From contig JAFWGE010000010.1 in the NCBI GenBank assembly GCA_017512485.1, forward strand, positions 1 to 50,866: a stretch of 50,866 nt of DNA. Direction: 5' to 3'. A model generated the notes under the pieces. The model was not told the DNA's origin and made no database searches. It saw only the letters and a list, made by a program, of their open reading frames with translations. The translations under genes were made by a program, and so were the position numbers. Position 1 is the stretch's first letter. Each line of letters begins with the position of its first letter. Of this stretch, positions 8,450 through 17,119 are shown in pieces. This DNA comes from Oscillospiraceae bacterium (GTDB lineage: Bacteria > Bacillota > Clostridia > Oscillospirales > Oscillospiraceae).

Positions 8450-9910
8450 TTATTTTGCCGCCTCGAGTTCCTTTTTGGGGAATATCAGGCTGAAGAGGAG
8501 GGTGCAGATGGCGGCGACCACCACGGCGGCGTAGGTCTCGGTGATGGCGAAAGAGCCGATGGTGATGGGGTAGCTGCCGGTAATAAGCTTGATGGCCACC
8601 CAGCCCACCGCTACGACGGCGGTGAGGATCATGGCCCATATGGCTCCCTTGCTGCTGGCTTTCTTCCAGTAGATACCGAAGAGCACCACGATAAACAGCG
8701 CGCCCCTCAGGGAGTATGCCGCGTATACCAGCTCCAGCACTGTGGAGGCCTTCCAGAGGAAGATGGCGCCGGCGCAGCAGATAACACCGGAGATGGCGGT
8801 GGTAATGCGGCCCATTTTGAGGACCTGCTCGTCGGAGGCTTCGGGATGGAGCACCCTCTGGTAAACGTCGCGGGTGATCATGGTGCCGGAAGCCAGGATG
8901 ATGGGGCTGACGGTGCTGAGCACCGCGGCCAGTATGGCAGCCAGGACAAGGCCGCCGGCCACGGGGTTCATGCCCCGCATCATCAGCTCGGGCAGCGCGC
9001 TCTTGCCGGCCTCGGCCACGGCCATGCCGCTCAGCAGATCGCCGTTTTCATACATAACACGGGCGGCCATACCGAGGGTGGCTGTAAAGAAGCCGAAGGG
9101 GGCGGCCACAAAGGCGGTTATTATGCAGGCTTTGCGGGCCTGCTGCGCGCTCTTGGAACTCAGCACCGGCTGCAGACCGGCCTGGGCCGTACACGCGCCC
9201 AACAGGGAGGCGATTATCCAGCTGGAGACCTTGCTGCCGCCTATTGTGAACATGTTCCAGAAGCTGCCGCCGTTGTCGGCCTGCAGGTTGCTTATGCCGG
9301 CTTTGAAAGCGTCCATGCCGCCGGCGCGTGTGACCGCTATGACCATGGCAACGATGACGCCCACGTACATGACTATGAGGTGCATCACGTTGGTCGACGC
9401 CACAGCGTTCATGCCTCCTGCCAGAGTGTATACGATAAATATTACCGCGAAGGCAATGGCGCTTATCCAGAAGGGGATGCCCAGGAGGCTTTCGCCCAGC
9501 TTGCCGGCAGCGATCATCTGGCTCAGGCCCACCGCCAGCATGACGATGGTGAGGATGACGCAGCTCACGGTACGGGCTTTCACGCCGAAGAACTTCTCTA
9601 TGATGCCGGGGGCCGTGCCGGTCTCCAGGGAACGGAAGAGCTTGGCGAAGAACAGGCCCAGGAAGAGGACGCCTATGCCGTTGGCGATGGTGTACCACCA
9701 ACCGGACAGGCCGTAACGGAAGCCGTACTCAGAAACGCCGGTGGTGGCGGTGCCGCCCAGCCACTCTCCTGTGGAGGCGCACACGATGGTGAAGGTGGAG
9801 AGGGCAACGCCGGTGAAGGCTGCCGCGCTCTTGGTCTTGCGCCCGGAGAGGACGCCGATCACCACCGTCAGTATAAAGTAAATGATGATGATTATGAGCT
9901 GTACTGACAT
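8450..9910 (-). CDS. Sodium:solute symporter (SSS) family protein
   Basis: About 486 residues with some 13 hydrophobic helices, of the SSS (SLC5/PutP-PanF) family. Sodium-site and family features include the early GEWLGGTAT segment and LAGGMNAVASTNV around the middle. The start is taken at ATG 9910 (MSVQLIIII), where a GAGGGA lies about ten bases upstream and a membrane helix begins at once; an in-frame ATG at 9952 would add a hydrophilic 14-residue tail. It is the last gene of an operon with a two-subunit CoA-transferase, so it likely imports the organic acid that the transferase activates. Substrate unproven. Confidence 0.88.
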   Translation of the reverse strand: MSVQLIIIIIYFILTVVIGVLSGRKTKSAAAFTGVALSTFTIVCASTGEWLGGTATTGVSEYGFRYGLSGWWYTIANGIGVLFLGLFFAKLFRSLETGTAPGIIEKFFGVKARTVSCVILTIVMLAVGLSQMIAAGKLGESLLGIPFWISAIAFAVIFIVYTLAGGMNAVASTNVMHLIVMYVGVIVAMVIAVTRAGGMDAFKAGISNLQADNGGSFWNMFTIGGSKVSSWIIASLLGACTAQAGLQPVLSSKSAQQARKACIITAFVAAPFGFFTATLGMAARVMYENGDLLSGMAVAEAGKSALPELMMRGMNPVAGGLVLAAILAAVLSTVSPIILASGTMITRDVYQRVLHPEASDEQVLKMGRITTAISGVICCAGAIFLWKASTVLELVYAAYSLRGALFIVVLFGIYWKKASSKGAIWAMILTAVVAVGWVAIKLITGSYPITIGSFAITETYAAVVVAAICTLLFSLIFPKKELEAAK

Positions 9911-10002
9911 AACTTTATATTCCCTCGCATTCAGTAATTCCGCGCTGCGCACCGCCGGTGGGCGCGCCTGTGTGACACGCTCTTATGTCCTTCTGCGGAA
10001 TG

Positions 10003-10035
10003 CCGGGGAAAGGCTTCGGAGGGGCCTTTCCCCGG
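10003..10035 (-). other. Intercistronic hairpin between CoA-transferase and symporter genes
   Basis: Perfect 12-bp stem CCGGGGAAAGGC / GCCTTTCCCCGG with no T-run on the minus strand. It may stabilise the upstream mRNA or reduce symporter expression rather than terminate. Confidence 0.55.
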
Positions 10036-10062
10036 ACCGGGTTTGGTTTTATGTACTGCCGA

Positions 10063-10719
10063 TCAGTCCACCATGGACTTGATCACGTCGGGTACGATGA
10101 TGTCGCAGTCGGTGATGGCCTTGATGTTTTCCACGGTCTCGCCGGGTGCCAGCTCCTCAAGGACCATGCCCTCCTTGGTGAAGTGGAAGACGCACTTCTC
10201 TGTGACGACGTAGTCCACAACGCCCACGCCCGTCAGGGGCAGCTTGGTCTTGCGGACTATCTTGGACTTGCCGGTCTTGTCGCAGTGTACGGTCATGACT
10301 ATAGTACACTTTGCGCCGGTCACGAGGTCCATGGCGCCGCCCATGCCCGCGGCGGCCTTGCCGGGGATCATCCAGTTGGCCAGGTTGCCCTCCTGGTCCA
10401 CTTCATAGGCGCCCAGTACGGTATAGTCCACGTGTCCGCCGCGGATGTAGCCGAAGGAGGTGAAGGAGCTGAAGCAGCTGGTGCCGGGGCGCATTCCGGT
10501 GGGGGAGCCGCCGGCGTCCACTACATCGTAGTCCACGGGCTCTCCCTCTTTGGGAGCGCCGGTCATGCCGATTATGCCGTTCTCGGACTGGAACCACACG
10601 TCGATAGAGGGATCTATGTAGGCCATACACATGGTGGGCATGCCTATGCCCAGGTTAACAAGGTCGTTGTCCTTGAAGAACTTGGCGGTACGCTGAGCGA
10701 TAAACTGTTTTGCATCCAT
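10063..10719 (-). CDS. 3-oxoacid-type CoA-transferase, beta subunit
   Basis: A 218-residue beta subunit of a heteromeric family I CoA-transferase (AtoA/ScoB type, COG2057). The family motif SENG is at residues 45-48 (WFQSENGIIGM), where Glu46 is the catalytic residue that forms the thioester with CoA. It also has NLGIGMPT near the N-terminus and an AGMGGAMDLV loop. It lies four bases downstream of the alpha subunit and upstream of a sodium:solute symporter. Typical substrates are acetoacetate, butyrate or related acids; the exact one cannot be read here. Confidence 0.92.
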   Translation of the reverse strand: MDAKQFIAQRTAKFFKDNDLVNLGIGMPTMCMAYIDPSIDVWFQSENGIIGMTGAPKEGEPVDYDVVDAGGSPTGMRPGTSCFSSFTSFGYIRGGHVDYTVLGAYEVDQEGNLANWMIPGKAAAGMGGAMDLVTGAKCTIVMTVHCDKTGKSKIVRKTKLPLTGVGVVDYVVTEKCVFHFTKEGMVLEELAPGETVENIKAITDCDIIVPDVIKSMVD

Positions 10720-10723
10720 GTCA

Positions 10724-11440
10724 TTATTCCTCCACTTTCCGGGCCTGCACGACGAAATCCACCAGCGCGCCGGGGGTGTTGATCATGTCGGGGTCCAGTT
10801 CGCCGACTTCCACGATCTCCTCCGCCTCGCATATGACCAGATCGGCCGCGGTGGCAAAAGGTTCGTTGAAGTTGCGGGCGGTACGGTGATAAACCACGTT
10901 GCCCATCTTGTCGGCCTTCCAGGCGTGGATGAAGCATACGTCGCCGTGAAGGGGCAGCTCCAGAATGAAGCGCCTGCCCTTGATGGGGTCGTCGGGGGAG
11001 ACGAATTTATACTTGCCTTCGGCATCGTCCCACTCGAGCAGCTGCTTGCCGTCCTGCATGGGGGTGCCCACGCCCGTGGGGGTCAGTATGCCGCCGATGC
11101 CGGCGCCGCCGGCACGGGTCTTTTCGCACAGGGAGCCCTGGGGCACGAAGGTGATGTTGATCTCGCCGGCCACAACTTTCTCCACGGTCTCAGTGTTGTT
11201 GCCGATATGGGAGCAGGTGATGTGCTTGATGCGGTTGTCGTGGACCAGGCGTCCTATGCCCTTGCCCTTGATGCTGGTGTTGTTGGAGATGATGTTCAGG
11301 TCCTTTACTCCCTTCTGCATCAGGCCGTCGATAAGCGTCTCGGAGACGCCGCAGTTCACGAACCCGGGCAGAAGGACTGTCATGCCGTCGAAGCAATGCT
11401 CCATTGCCTCTTCGACGGTCACGACCTTAGACTTAGCCAT
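10724..11440 (-). CDS. 3-oxoacid-type CoA-transferase, alpha subunit
   Basis: A 238-residue alpha subunit (AtoD/ScoA type, COG1788). The CoA-binding segment LLPGFVNCGVSETLIDGL near residues 23-40 corresponds to the GGFGLCGIPE-type loop, and LTPTGVGTPMQDGK is the second conserved loop. A further element GRRFILELPLHGDV precedes the helix with the HRTARNFNEPFA motif. First gene of the minus-strand operon alpha-beta-symporter, which would take up a carboxylic acid and activate it by CoA transfer. Confidence 0.92.
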   Translation of the reverse strand: MAKSKVVTVEEAMEHCFDGMTVLLPGFVNCGVSETLIDGLMQKGVKDLNIISNNTSIKGKGIGRLVHDNRIKHITCSHIGNNTETVEKVVAGEINITFVPQGSLCEKTRAGGAGIGGILTPTGVGTPMQDGKQLLEWDDAEGKYKFVSPDDPIKGRRFILELPLHGDVCFIHAWKADKMGNVVYHRTARNFNEPFATAADLVICEAEEIVEVGELDPDMINTPGALVDFVVQARKVEE

Positions 11441-11519
11441 GAGCGTATCAATCCTTTCGCAAAATATTATAAAATAGGTATGTGGTCTGTACTTGTTTTA
11501 AGCCATTGTTTATAATAAA

Positions 11520-11538
11520 CCTTGGAACAATCCCAAGG
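11520..11538 (-). promoter_or_regulatory. Palindrome in the promoter region of the CoA-transferase operon
   Basis: CCTTGG-N7-CCAAGG starts directly after a TTGACC on the minus strand (-35 candidate), so it would occupy the spacer of the operon promoter. This is typical of a repressor operator; the regulator is not in view. Confidence 0.35.
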
Positions 11539-11609
11539 TCAATAGGTTAAATATATCCAAATCCGATTTTTTGCGGTATTTATCACAGTTTTGCCGCCGC
11601 TCTTTACTG

Positions 11610-11638
11610 TTGAAATACCTGACGGTGTGTAATAAAAT
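11610..11638 (+). promoter_or_regulatory. Promoter of the Nudix/AlaX operon
   Basis: TTGAAA (11610-11615), 17-base spacer, TAAAAT (11633-11638), about 55 bases before the start codon. Confidence 0.5.
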
Positions 11639-11691
11639 ATGATATAATAATCATATCCGCAAGATCGGTTATTATGTACGGAGGTGGAAGA

Positions 11692-12324
11692 ATGGAGCTG
11701 GACAGACTCCGCAGCGCGGTGGAGGGCAGGACGCCGGGTATTCAGGACGCCCGGGGGGAATTTGCCGTGCTCTTGGCACTGGCGCGCTGCCCGGAGGGGT
11801 ACAGCCTGCTGTATGAGGTACGCTCGGACAACATAGACAGGCAGCCCGGGGAGGTGTGTTTTCCCGGCGGAGCCATGGAACCGGGGGAGACTCCCCTTGA
11901 GTGCGCCCTCAGGGAGACACGGGAGGAGCTGGGCATAGGGGAAGATATGGTAGATGTGTTTGGCCCTCTGGACATATTCCATCCGCCCTGCGGCATAGTC
12001 ATAAGACCCTTTCTTTCGGTTTTGAGACCGGGGGCCCTTGAGACTATGCAGCCCTGTCCCGCCGAGGTGAAAGAGACTTTCCTGGTGCCCCTTTCGGAGC
12101 TGGAGCACCCCTTTGAATACAGATATCCTGCCCATAGGCAGTTGGGGGAAGATTTTCCATACGATATGGTCGGCATAAAAAAGGACTACGGCTGGCAGCC
12201 CATAAGCGAGGAACTGGTGGTGTACCGGCACGACGGGCACACAATATGGGGCTTCACGGCCCTGATGACCAGGGCTTTCATGAAGCTCCGGAGGGAGTGC
12301 CTGGGGCAGGAGGGATCGCTGTGA
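11692..12324 (+). CDS. Nudix hydrolase, CoA-pyrophosphatase-like
   Basis: A 210-residue Nudix protein. The Nudix box is complete: GGAMEPGETPLECALRETRE-ELGI matches G-x5-E-x7-REUXEEXGU and supplies the metal-binding glutamates. The preceding RSDNIDRQPGEVCFPGG resembles the LRxHxGQvxFPGG stretch of CoA pyrophosphatases (NudL/YeaB), which cleave CoA to 3',5'-ADP and phosphopantetheine. Start ATG 11692 is favoured by GGAGGTGGAAGA just upstream over an earlier in-frame ATG at 11674. Its stop overlaps the GTG of the next gene, so the two are coupled. Exact substrate not proven. Confidence 0.88.
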   Translation: MELDRLRSAVEGRTPGIQDARGEFAVLLALARCPEGYSLLYEVRSDNIDRQPGEVCFPGGAMEPGETPLECALRETREELGIGEDMVDVFGPLDIFHPPCGIVIRPFLSVLRPGALETMQPCPAEVKETFLVPLSELEHPFEYRYPAHRQLGEDFPYDMVGIKKDYGWQPISEELVVYRHDGHTIWGFTALMTRAFMKLRRECLGQEGSL

Positions 12325-13484
12325 CCGACAGACTGTACGAAAAAGACGGGACCATGCTGGATTTCGAAGCGCGGGTGCTCTCCTGCGAGTCCCGGGGGGA
12401 CAGGTGGGCCGTAATACTGGACAGGACCTCGTTCTTCCCGGGCGGCGGGGGACAAGAGCCGGACTCCGGCTGCCTGGGGTCATGCCGCGTGGTGACGTGC
12501 GCGGAAGAGGAAGGGGAAGTTGTCCACATCACCGACGCTCCCCTGAAAGAGGGCGCGGCAGTTTCCGGCAGTCCGGACAAGGAAATACGCTTCAGACGCA
12601 TGCAGGATCACACCGGGGAGCACATCCTCAGCGGGACGGCGCACCGCCTCTTCGGCTGCGACAACGTGGGATTCCATATGGACCCGGGCTTGGTGACCGT
12701 GGATCTCAGCGCCGTACTGGATGCCGGAGATGTCGAACGGCTTGAGACCCAGGCCAACCTGGCGGTGCTGGACGACGTGCCGATCACATGCCTGTTCCCG
12801 TCCACGGAGGAACTTGATGGCATTCAGTACAGGAGCAAGGGGGAACTTAAAGGGCAGGTGAGGCTGGTCAGGATAGAGGGTGTGGACCTATGCGCATGCT
12901 GCGCCCCACATCTTGTCAGATCCGGACAGGTGGGCCTTATAAAAATAATGTATTTCCAGAAACACAGGGGCGGCACCCGCCTCACGGCTGCCGCTGGTCT
13001 TGACGCTCTGGACGATTTCAGGGAGAAGAGCCGCAGCGTACTGGAGATATCTAATCTGCTCTCCGCTAAAAAGGAGATGGTGGCCCCAGCGGTGAAAAAC
13101 CTTCAGGAGGGCTGCGAGGGGCTCCGCCGGGAGAACGCTGAACTTCGCAGAAGACTCCTGGGATACCGCATATGTCAGCTTCGTCCCTGCGGCGGGAACA
13201 TGGTGCTCTTCGAGGACGCGCTGGACGACGAGGGCCTCAGGGAACTGGTCAACGCCGGGGCGGAGAAGTGCGGAGGGTTCTGCGCCGTCTTCACGCCCGA
13301 CGGGACGGGAGGATACCGGTACGCCGCCGGGAGCAGGAACATGGATATGAAGAAGCTGGCCTCGTCTTTCAACCTGGCCGTGGGAGGCAGGGGCGGAGGC
13401 AGCAGCCTCATGATAAGGGGGGCCTGTACGGCCTCGCGGGAAGAAATAGAGAAGGCCTTCTCAAAGCCGGACGGGTCGGAATAG
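12321..13484 (+). CDS. Alanyl-tRNA editing protein (AlaX-L type, with DHHA1 domain)
   Basis: About 387 residues, a free-standing relative of the AlaRS editing and C-terminal regions. It removes Ser or Gly wrongly attached to tRNA-Ala. Visible features: FFPGGGGQEPDSG near residue 38-50 (the glycine-rich barrel motif), zinc ligands HTGEH (His97, His101) and CxxxH (Cys193, His197), a helical linker (about 235-300) and a C-terminal DHHA1 domain ending in GGRGGGSSLMIRG. GTG start inside the overlapping GTGA of the Nudix gene, with GGAGGGA seven bases upstream. Confidence 0.92.
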   Translation: MTDRLYEKDGTMLDFEARVLSCESRGDRWAVILDRTSFFPGGGGQEPDSGCLGSCRVVTCAEEEGEVVHITDAPLKEGAAVSGSPDKEIRFRRMQDHTGEHILSGTAHRLFGCDNVGFHMDPGLVTVDLSAVLDAGDVERLETQANLAVLDDVPITCLFPSTEELDGIQYRSKGELKGQVRLVRIEGVDLCACCAPHLVRSGQVGLIKIMYFQKHRGGTRLTAAAGLDALDDFREKSRSVLEISNLLSAKKEMVAPAVKNLQEGCEGLRRENAELRRRLLGYRICQLRPCGGNMVLFEDALDDEGLRELVNAGAEKCGGFCAVFTPDGTGGYRYAAGSRNMDMKKLASSFNLAVGGRGGGSSLMIRGACTASREEIEKAFSKPDGSE

Positions 13485-13528
13485 GCGTTCGGGCGGCATA
13501 AACAGGTTTATTTGTTGCAATATAACTA

Positions 13529-13557
13529 TTTACAAGAGAAGAAAAAATCTGTAGAAT
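13529..13557 (+). promoter_or_regulatory. Promoter of first UroD-family gene
   Basis: TTTACA (13529-13534), 17-base spacer, TAGAAT (13552-13557). The second paralogue has the same TTTACA-N17 layout at 14748. Confidence 0.5.
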
Positions 13558-13623
13558 AATACCATCAATAAAAATTTAACAGCAACGCGCCGACAGCGCT
13601 GCAATTATTTGGAGGTGTATACT

Positions 13624-14613
13624 TTGCTTACAGAAAGAGAGAACTACCTGAGGCTGCTCAATGGGGAGATCCCGGAGTTTATCCCCAAGTACCGGATGAT
13701 GGAATGGTCCATGTTCGCGAATCCCTTCGGGCACAAAAAACTGCCCGACGGCTCAATACAGGACGAGTACGGCCTCATCCACGTCACAAGCAAGGAGTCA
13801 ATGGACGGCTTCATGCCCAAGCCCGGCATGGTCCTCATCGAGGACATCACAAAGTGGAGGGACGTCATCCACACCCCGGACGTAGACTCCATCGATTGGG
13901 AGAAATTTGCCCAGGAGAAGCTTAAGGACAGGGATACCGTAAATATGCCCACGGTCATGGGCGTGGGCGACTTCTTCATCAAACTGGTCAACTTCATGAC
14001 CTTTGCCGAGGCTCTGGTGGCCCTTTTTGAGGAGCCGGAGGAGTGCTACGCGCTGATGGAGTATATCAGCGATTACTACGTCGCTCTGATAAAGAAGTAT
14101 CTCGTATATTTTAACCCTGACGTGCTCAGCCTCGCGGACGACGTGGCCGCCGACCAGGCCCCGTTCATCAGCCCCGAGACCTACCACGATCTCATAATCC
14201 CCCACCACAAGAGGTTGGCGGACATAGCCTTGGACGCGGGTCTTAAGATCTCCATGCACTGCTGCGGCAAGTGCGACGTGTTCACCGACGACTGGGTGTC
14301 CATAGGCGTCAACGCGTGGGAGCCCGCACAGGCCGGCAACGACTTCCTGGGTATAAAGAAGAAATACAACAACAAGCTGGCCATTATGGGCGGCTGGGAC
14401 AGCACTGGCCCCCTGGCGCTGCCCGGAGTTACAGACGACCAGCTGCGCGCTGCCCTTAAGGAGTACGTGGACACCATGGCTCCCGGCGGCGGCTTCGCCT
14501 ACATGGCCCGTATGGCGGACACCGGCTTCAATGAAGAGGATACGAAGCACAAAAACGAGATCTGCGACGCGTTCTATGAGGAGTACGCCAAAGGCTGGTA
14601 CCAAAACCACTGA
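13624..14613 (+). CDS. Uroporphyrinogen decarboxylase (UroD) family protein, copy 1
   Basis: About 329 residues of the UroD/MtaA-MtbA superfamily, a TIM-barrel family that includes heme-pathway decarboxylases and zinc-dependent corrinoid methyltransferases. No heme-pathway genes are nearby, and the motif HCCGKC (His212-Cys217) recalls the HxC zinc site of the methyltransferases, so methyl transfer or demethylation is more likely than heme synthesis. Start TTG 13624 is chosen because GGAGG sits eight bases upstream and the protein then begins MLTEREN, as in relatives. It has its own promoter, and a hairpin follows. Closely similar along its whole length to the next gene. Confidence 0.85.
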   Translation: MLTERENYLRLLNGEIPEFIPKYRMMEWSMFANPFGHKKLPDGSIQDEYGLIHVTSKESMDGFMPKPGMVLIEDITKWRDVIHTPDVDSIDWEKFAQEKLKDRDTVNMPTVMGVGDFFIKLVNFMTFAEALVALFEEPEECYALMEYISDYYVALIKKYLVYFNPDVLSLADDVAADQAPFISPETYHDLIIPHHKRLADIALDAGLKISMHCCGKCDVFTDDWVSIGVNAWEPAQAGNDFLGIKKKYNNKLAIMGGWDSTGPLALPGVTDDQLRAALKEYVDTMAPGGGFAYMARMADTGFNEEDTKHKNEICDAFYEEYAKGWYQNH

Positions 14614-14634
14614 TATTGTTACGACGTGTTTCGT

Positions 14635-14662
14635 TCAGGCCGCGGGAAGACCCGCGGCCTGA
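14635..14662 (+). terminator. Hairpin after UroD copy 1
   Basis: Inverted repeat TCAGGCCGCGGG / CCCGCGGCCTGA followed by ATAATA, without a proper T-run. Probable weak terminator. Confidence 0.6.
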
Positions 14663-14747
14663 ATAATACGGGAAAATGGGAAAATTATACTGTTAACCGC
14701 TGTCGGTACGCCGTTTCCCATCTGTGAAAATAGTATTATCGCGAGTA

Positions 14748-14776
14748 TTTACATTTTCGCCGACATTGTGTAAAAT
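14748..14776 (+). promoter_or_regulatory. Promoter of second UroD-family gene
   Basis: TTTACA (14748-14753), 17-base spacer, TAAAAT (14771-14776). Confidence 0.55.
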
Positions 14777-14809
14777 AAAACTGATTTAAACCTATTGGAT
14801 GTGTATCTT

Positions 14810-15796
14810 TTGCTGACCGAGAAAGAAAACTTTATCAGGATACTCGACGGCGAGATGCCTGAATTTATCCCCACGTACGACCGTATGGGCTGGGGTGTGA
14901 ACGGCAACCCGTTCAGACCTACCGAGAAGACCCCCGAGGGGTACGATATCGACGAGTACGGCATGGTACATAAGGGCAATCCCGAATCCATGGGCGGCGT
15001 TATGCCGGTGCCCGGAAGAATACTTCTGGACGACATAACCAGGTGGCGCGACGTCATCCACACCCCGGACGTGGACTCTGTGGACTGGGAGAAGTTCTCC
15101 AAAGAAGCCTTGGCAAAGCACGACCCCAACAACCCCATCTCCATGGGATGCGGAGACTATTTCCTGAAGCTGATGAACTTCATGGGAGTGGCCGAGGGCC
15201 TTATAGCCCTCATGGAGGAGCCCGAGGAGTGCTACGCCATGATGGAGTACCTGGCCGATTTCTACGTGGCCAAGCTTAAGAAAATGATCTACTACTTCAA
15301 GCCCGACGTGTTGGCGCTTGCCGACGATATAGCCGCAGGCGAGAGGCCCTTCATCAGGGTGGAGACCTACCGCGAGCTTGTTAAACCTCACCATAAGCGG
15401 ATCGCCGACCTGGCTCTGGACGCCGGCATGAGGGTGACCATGCACTGCTGCGGCAAGTGCGACATGTTCATAGACGACTGGCTTGATATGGGCGTCAGTA
15501 TGTGGGAACCCGCCCAGGTGACCAACGACCTGGTGGGAGTAAAGAAAAAATACGGCCGCAAGATGGCCATCTGCGGCGGCTGGGACAACACCGGCCCCAT
15601 CTCCATGCCCGGAGTTTCCGACGAGGAACTGCGCGAAGCGCTTATGAAGTACACCGACACCTTCGCTCCCGACGGCGGCTTTGTCTACATGGCCCACGTT
15701 GCCGAGGGCTTCGGAGAGGAAGAGTACGCCCACAAGATGGAGATCTGCAACGACGTATACAAAAACTACGCCAGGAACTGGTATCAGACACACTGA
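14810..15796 (+). CDS. Uroporphyrinogen decarboxylase (UroD) family protein, copy 2
   Basis: About 328 residues, clearly paralogous to the preceding gene: the same DITRWRDVIHTPDVDS segment, the same HCCGKC motif, the same GGWD-TGP and a shared C-terminal GGFxYMA. Likely a Zn/corrinoid-type methyltransferase or an unassigned UroD relative. TTG start in the position equivalent to copy 1, though its RBS (GGAT) is weaker. The N-terminal substrate-side region (about residues 20-60) differs most between copies, which suggests different substrates. Followed by a hairpin and the Fe-S aldo/keto reductase. Confidence 0.85.
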   Translation: MLTEKENFIRILDGEMPEFIPTYDRMGWGVNGNPFRPTEKTPEGYDIDEYGMVHKGNPESMGGVMPVPGRILLDDITRWRDVIHTPDVDSVDWEKFSKEALAKHDPNNPISMGCGDYFLKLMNFMGVAEGLIALMEEPEECYAMMEYLADFYVAKLKKMIYYFKPDVLALADDIAAGERPFIRVETYRELVKPHHKRIADLALDAGMRVTMHCCGKCDMFIDDWLDMGVSMWEPAQVTNDLVGVKKKYGRKMAICGGWDNTGPISMPGVSDEELREALMKYTDTFAPDGGFVYMAHVAEGFGEEEYAHKMEICNDVYKNYARNWYQTH

Positions 15797-15814
15797 TCAG
15801 AATACAGACGCAAG

Positions 15815-15847
15815 ACGGGACGTGCGGCCCAGGGCCGCGCGTCCCGT
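15815..15847 (+). other. Intergenic hairpin
   Basis: Imperfect long stem ACGGGACG...CGTCCCGT around an inner GCGGCC/GGCCGC pair, without a T-run. It lies between the UroD copy 2 and aldo/keto reductase genes, so may be a processing or partial-termination signal. Confidence 0.5.
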
Positions 15848-15886
15848 ATCTTGAATGCCGGCGGAAACGCCGGGAGGGAGGATATA

Positions 15887-17017
15887 TTGATATACAAACG
15901 TTTCAAAGACCTTGAGCTCTCTGCCTTGGGCATGGGCGCCATGCGCCTGCCGGTGCTGGAGGGGAAGGACGATAAGATCGATGAAAAAACCTCTGCGGAG
16001 ATGACCGCTTACGCCATGGAACACGGCGTGAACTACTATGACACCGCCTGGGGCTACCATGGGGGCAACTCCGAGACAGTCATGGGGAAGATCCTCTCGG
16101 AGTACGACAGGGGCAGTTATTTCCTCGCGACGAAATTTCCGGGCTACGACCTGTCAAACATGGGAAAGACCGAGGAGATCTTCGCGAAGCAGCAGGAGAA
16201 GCTCAGGACCGACTATTTTGATTTTTATCTGGTACACAACGTGTGCGAGCTGAACATAGATGCTTACCTTGACGCCGGATACGGCACGGTGGAAAGCCTG
16301 CTCAGATTAAAGGAGCAGGGTAAGATCCGCCATTTGGGTTTCTCCACCCATGGGAGCCTGGAGACCATGAAGCGCTTCCTGGACAGGTACGGGCAGCATA
16401 TGGAGTTCTGCCAGATACAGCTGAATTACATAGACTGGGGCTTCCAGAACGGCGCGGAAAAAGTGGACATGCTCACTAAGCTGGACATACCAGTATGGGT
16501 CATGGAGCCCCTCAGGGGCGGGAAGCTGGCGTCGCTTCCGGAGAAAGAGATGCGGAAACTGAAGGAACTTCGTCCCGGGGAGACCGCCGCCGGGTGGGCG
16601 TTCAGGTTCATCCAGTCAGTTCCCCAGGTGACGGTGACCCTTTCCGGAATGTCCACCCCGGAACAGATGAAACAGAACATTGCCACATTCGAAGAAAACA
16701 GGCCCCTGAACGAAGCGGAACGGAAGATCCTCACGGATATGGCCGAGGACATGGTGAAGCGTATCGCCCTGCCGTGCACCGCATGCCGGTACTGCACTTC
16801 CCACTGCCCGCAGCAGTTGGACATCCCCATGCTGCTGGAACTGTACAACGAGCACTGCTTCACCGGAGGGGGGTTTATTGCCCCCATGGCCCTGCAGGCG
16901 GTGCCTGAGGACAAGCGGCCCCAGGCATGCCTGGGATGCAGAAGCTGCGAGGCGGTCTGCCCACAGCAGATAAAGATCTCGGAGGCCATGGCGGATTTCT
17001 CGCAGAAGCTGGGATAA
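15887..17017 (+). CDS. Aldo/keto reductase with two C-terminal 4Fe-4S clusters
   Basis: About 376 residues. The N-terminal TIM-barrel has the catalytic tetrad: Asp52 and Tyr57 in YDTAWGY, Lys83 in ATKFPG and His117 in YLVHN. The C-terminus adds a ferredoxin module with two sets: CTACRYCTSHCP and CLGCRSCEAVCP. Such fusions are common in anaerobes and are thought to use ferredoxin electrons for carbonyl reduction or the reverse. Start TTG 15887 has GGGAGGGAGG six to nine bases upstream; an earlier in-frame TTG at 15851 lies in the hairpin. Probably part of the UroD-centred pathway. Confidence 0.9.
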   Translation: MIYKRFKDLELSALGMGAMRLPVLEGKDDKIDEKTSAEMTAYAMEHGVNYYDTAWGYHGGNSETVMGKILSEYDRGSYFLATKFPGYDLSNMGKTEEIFAKQQEKLRTDYFDFYLVHNVCELNIDAYLDAGYGTVESLLRLKEQGKIRHLGFSTHGSLETMKRFLDRYGQHMEFCQIQLNYIDWGFQNGAEKVDMLTKLDIPVWVMEPLRGGKLASLPEKEMRKLKELRPGETAAGWAFRFIQSVPQVTVTLSGMSTPEQMKQNIATFEENRPLNEAERKILTDMAEDMVKRIALPCTACRYCTSHCPQQLDIPMLLELYNEHCFTGGGFIAPMALQAVPEDKRPQACLGCRSCEAVCPQQIKISEAMADFSQKLG

Positions 17018-17026
17018 CTTTTTCCC

Positions 17027-17055
17027 TTGAGTTTGCGGCTGTGCGGTGATATAAT
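17027..17055 (+). promoter_or_regulatory. Promoter of the PNPOx-fold gene
   Basis: TTGAGT (17027-17032), 17-base spacer, TATAAT (17050-17055). Confidence 0.6.
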
Positions 17056-17119
17056 TATTGTATATAAGAAACAGGCAACAGTTGTTATTTCTTTTCAACC
17101 AAGAAACGGAGGTACAAAA

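Noticed and set aside
8345..9907. Long plus-strand open frame opposite the symporter gene
   Set aside because: Low-complexity Gly/His/Ala/Asp composition, no RBS or family motifs; it mirrors the GC-rich codon pattern of the minus-strand gene.
13624..15796. Assignment of the UroD-family genes to heme synthesis (hemE)
   Set aside because: No other heme genes near, two paralogues in tandem, and an HCCGKC site not expected of HemE.
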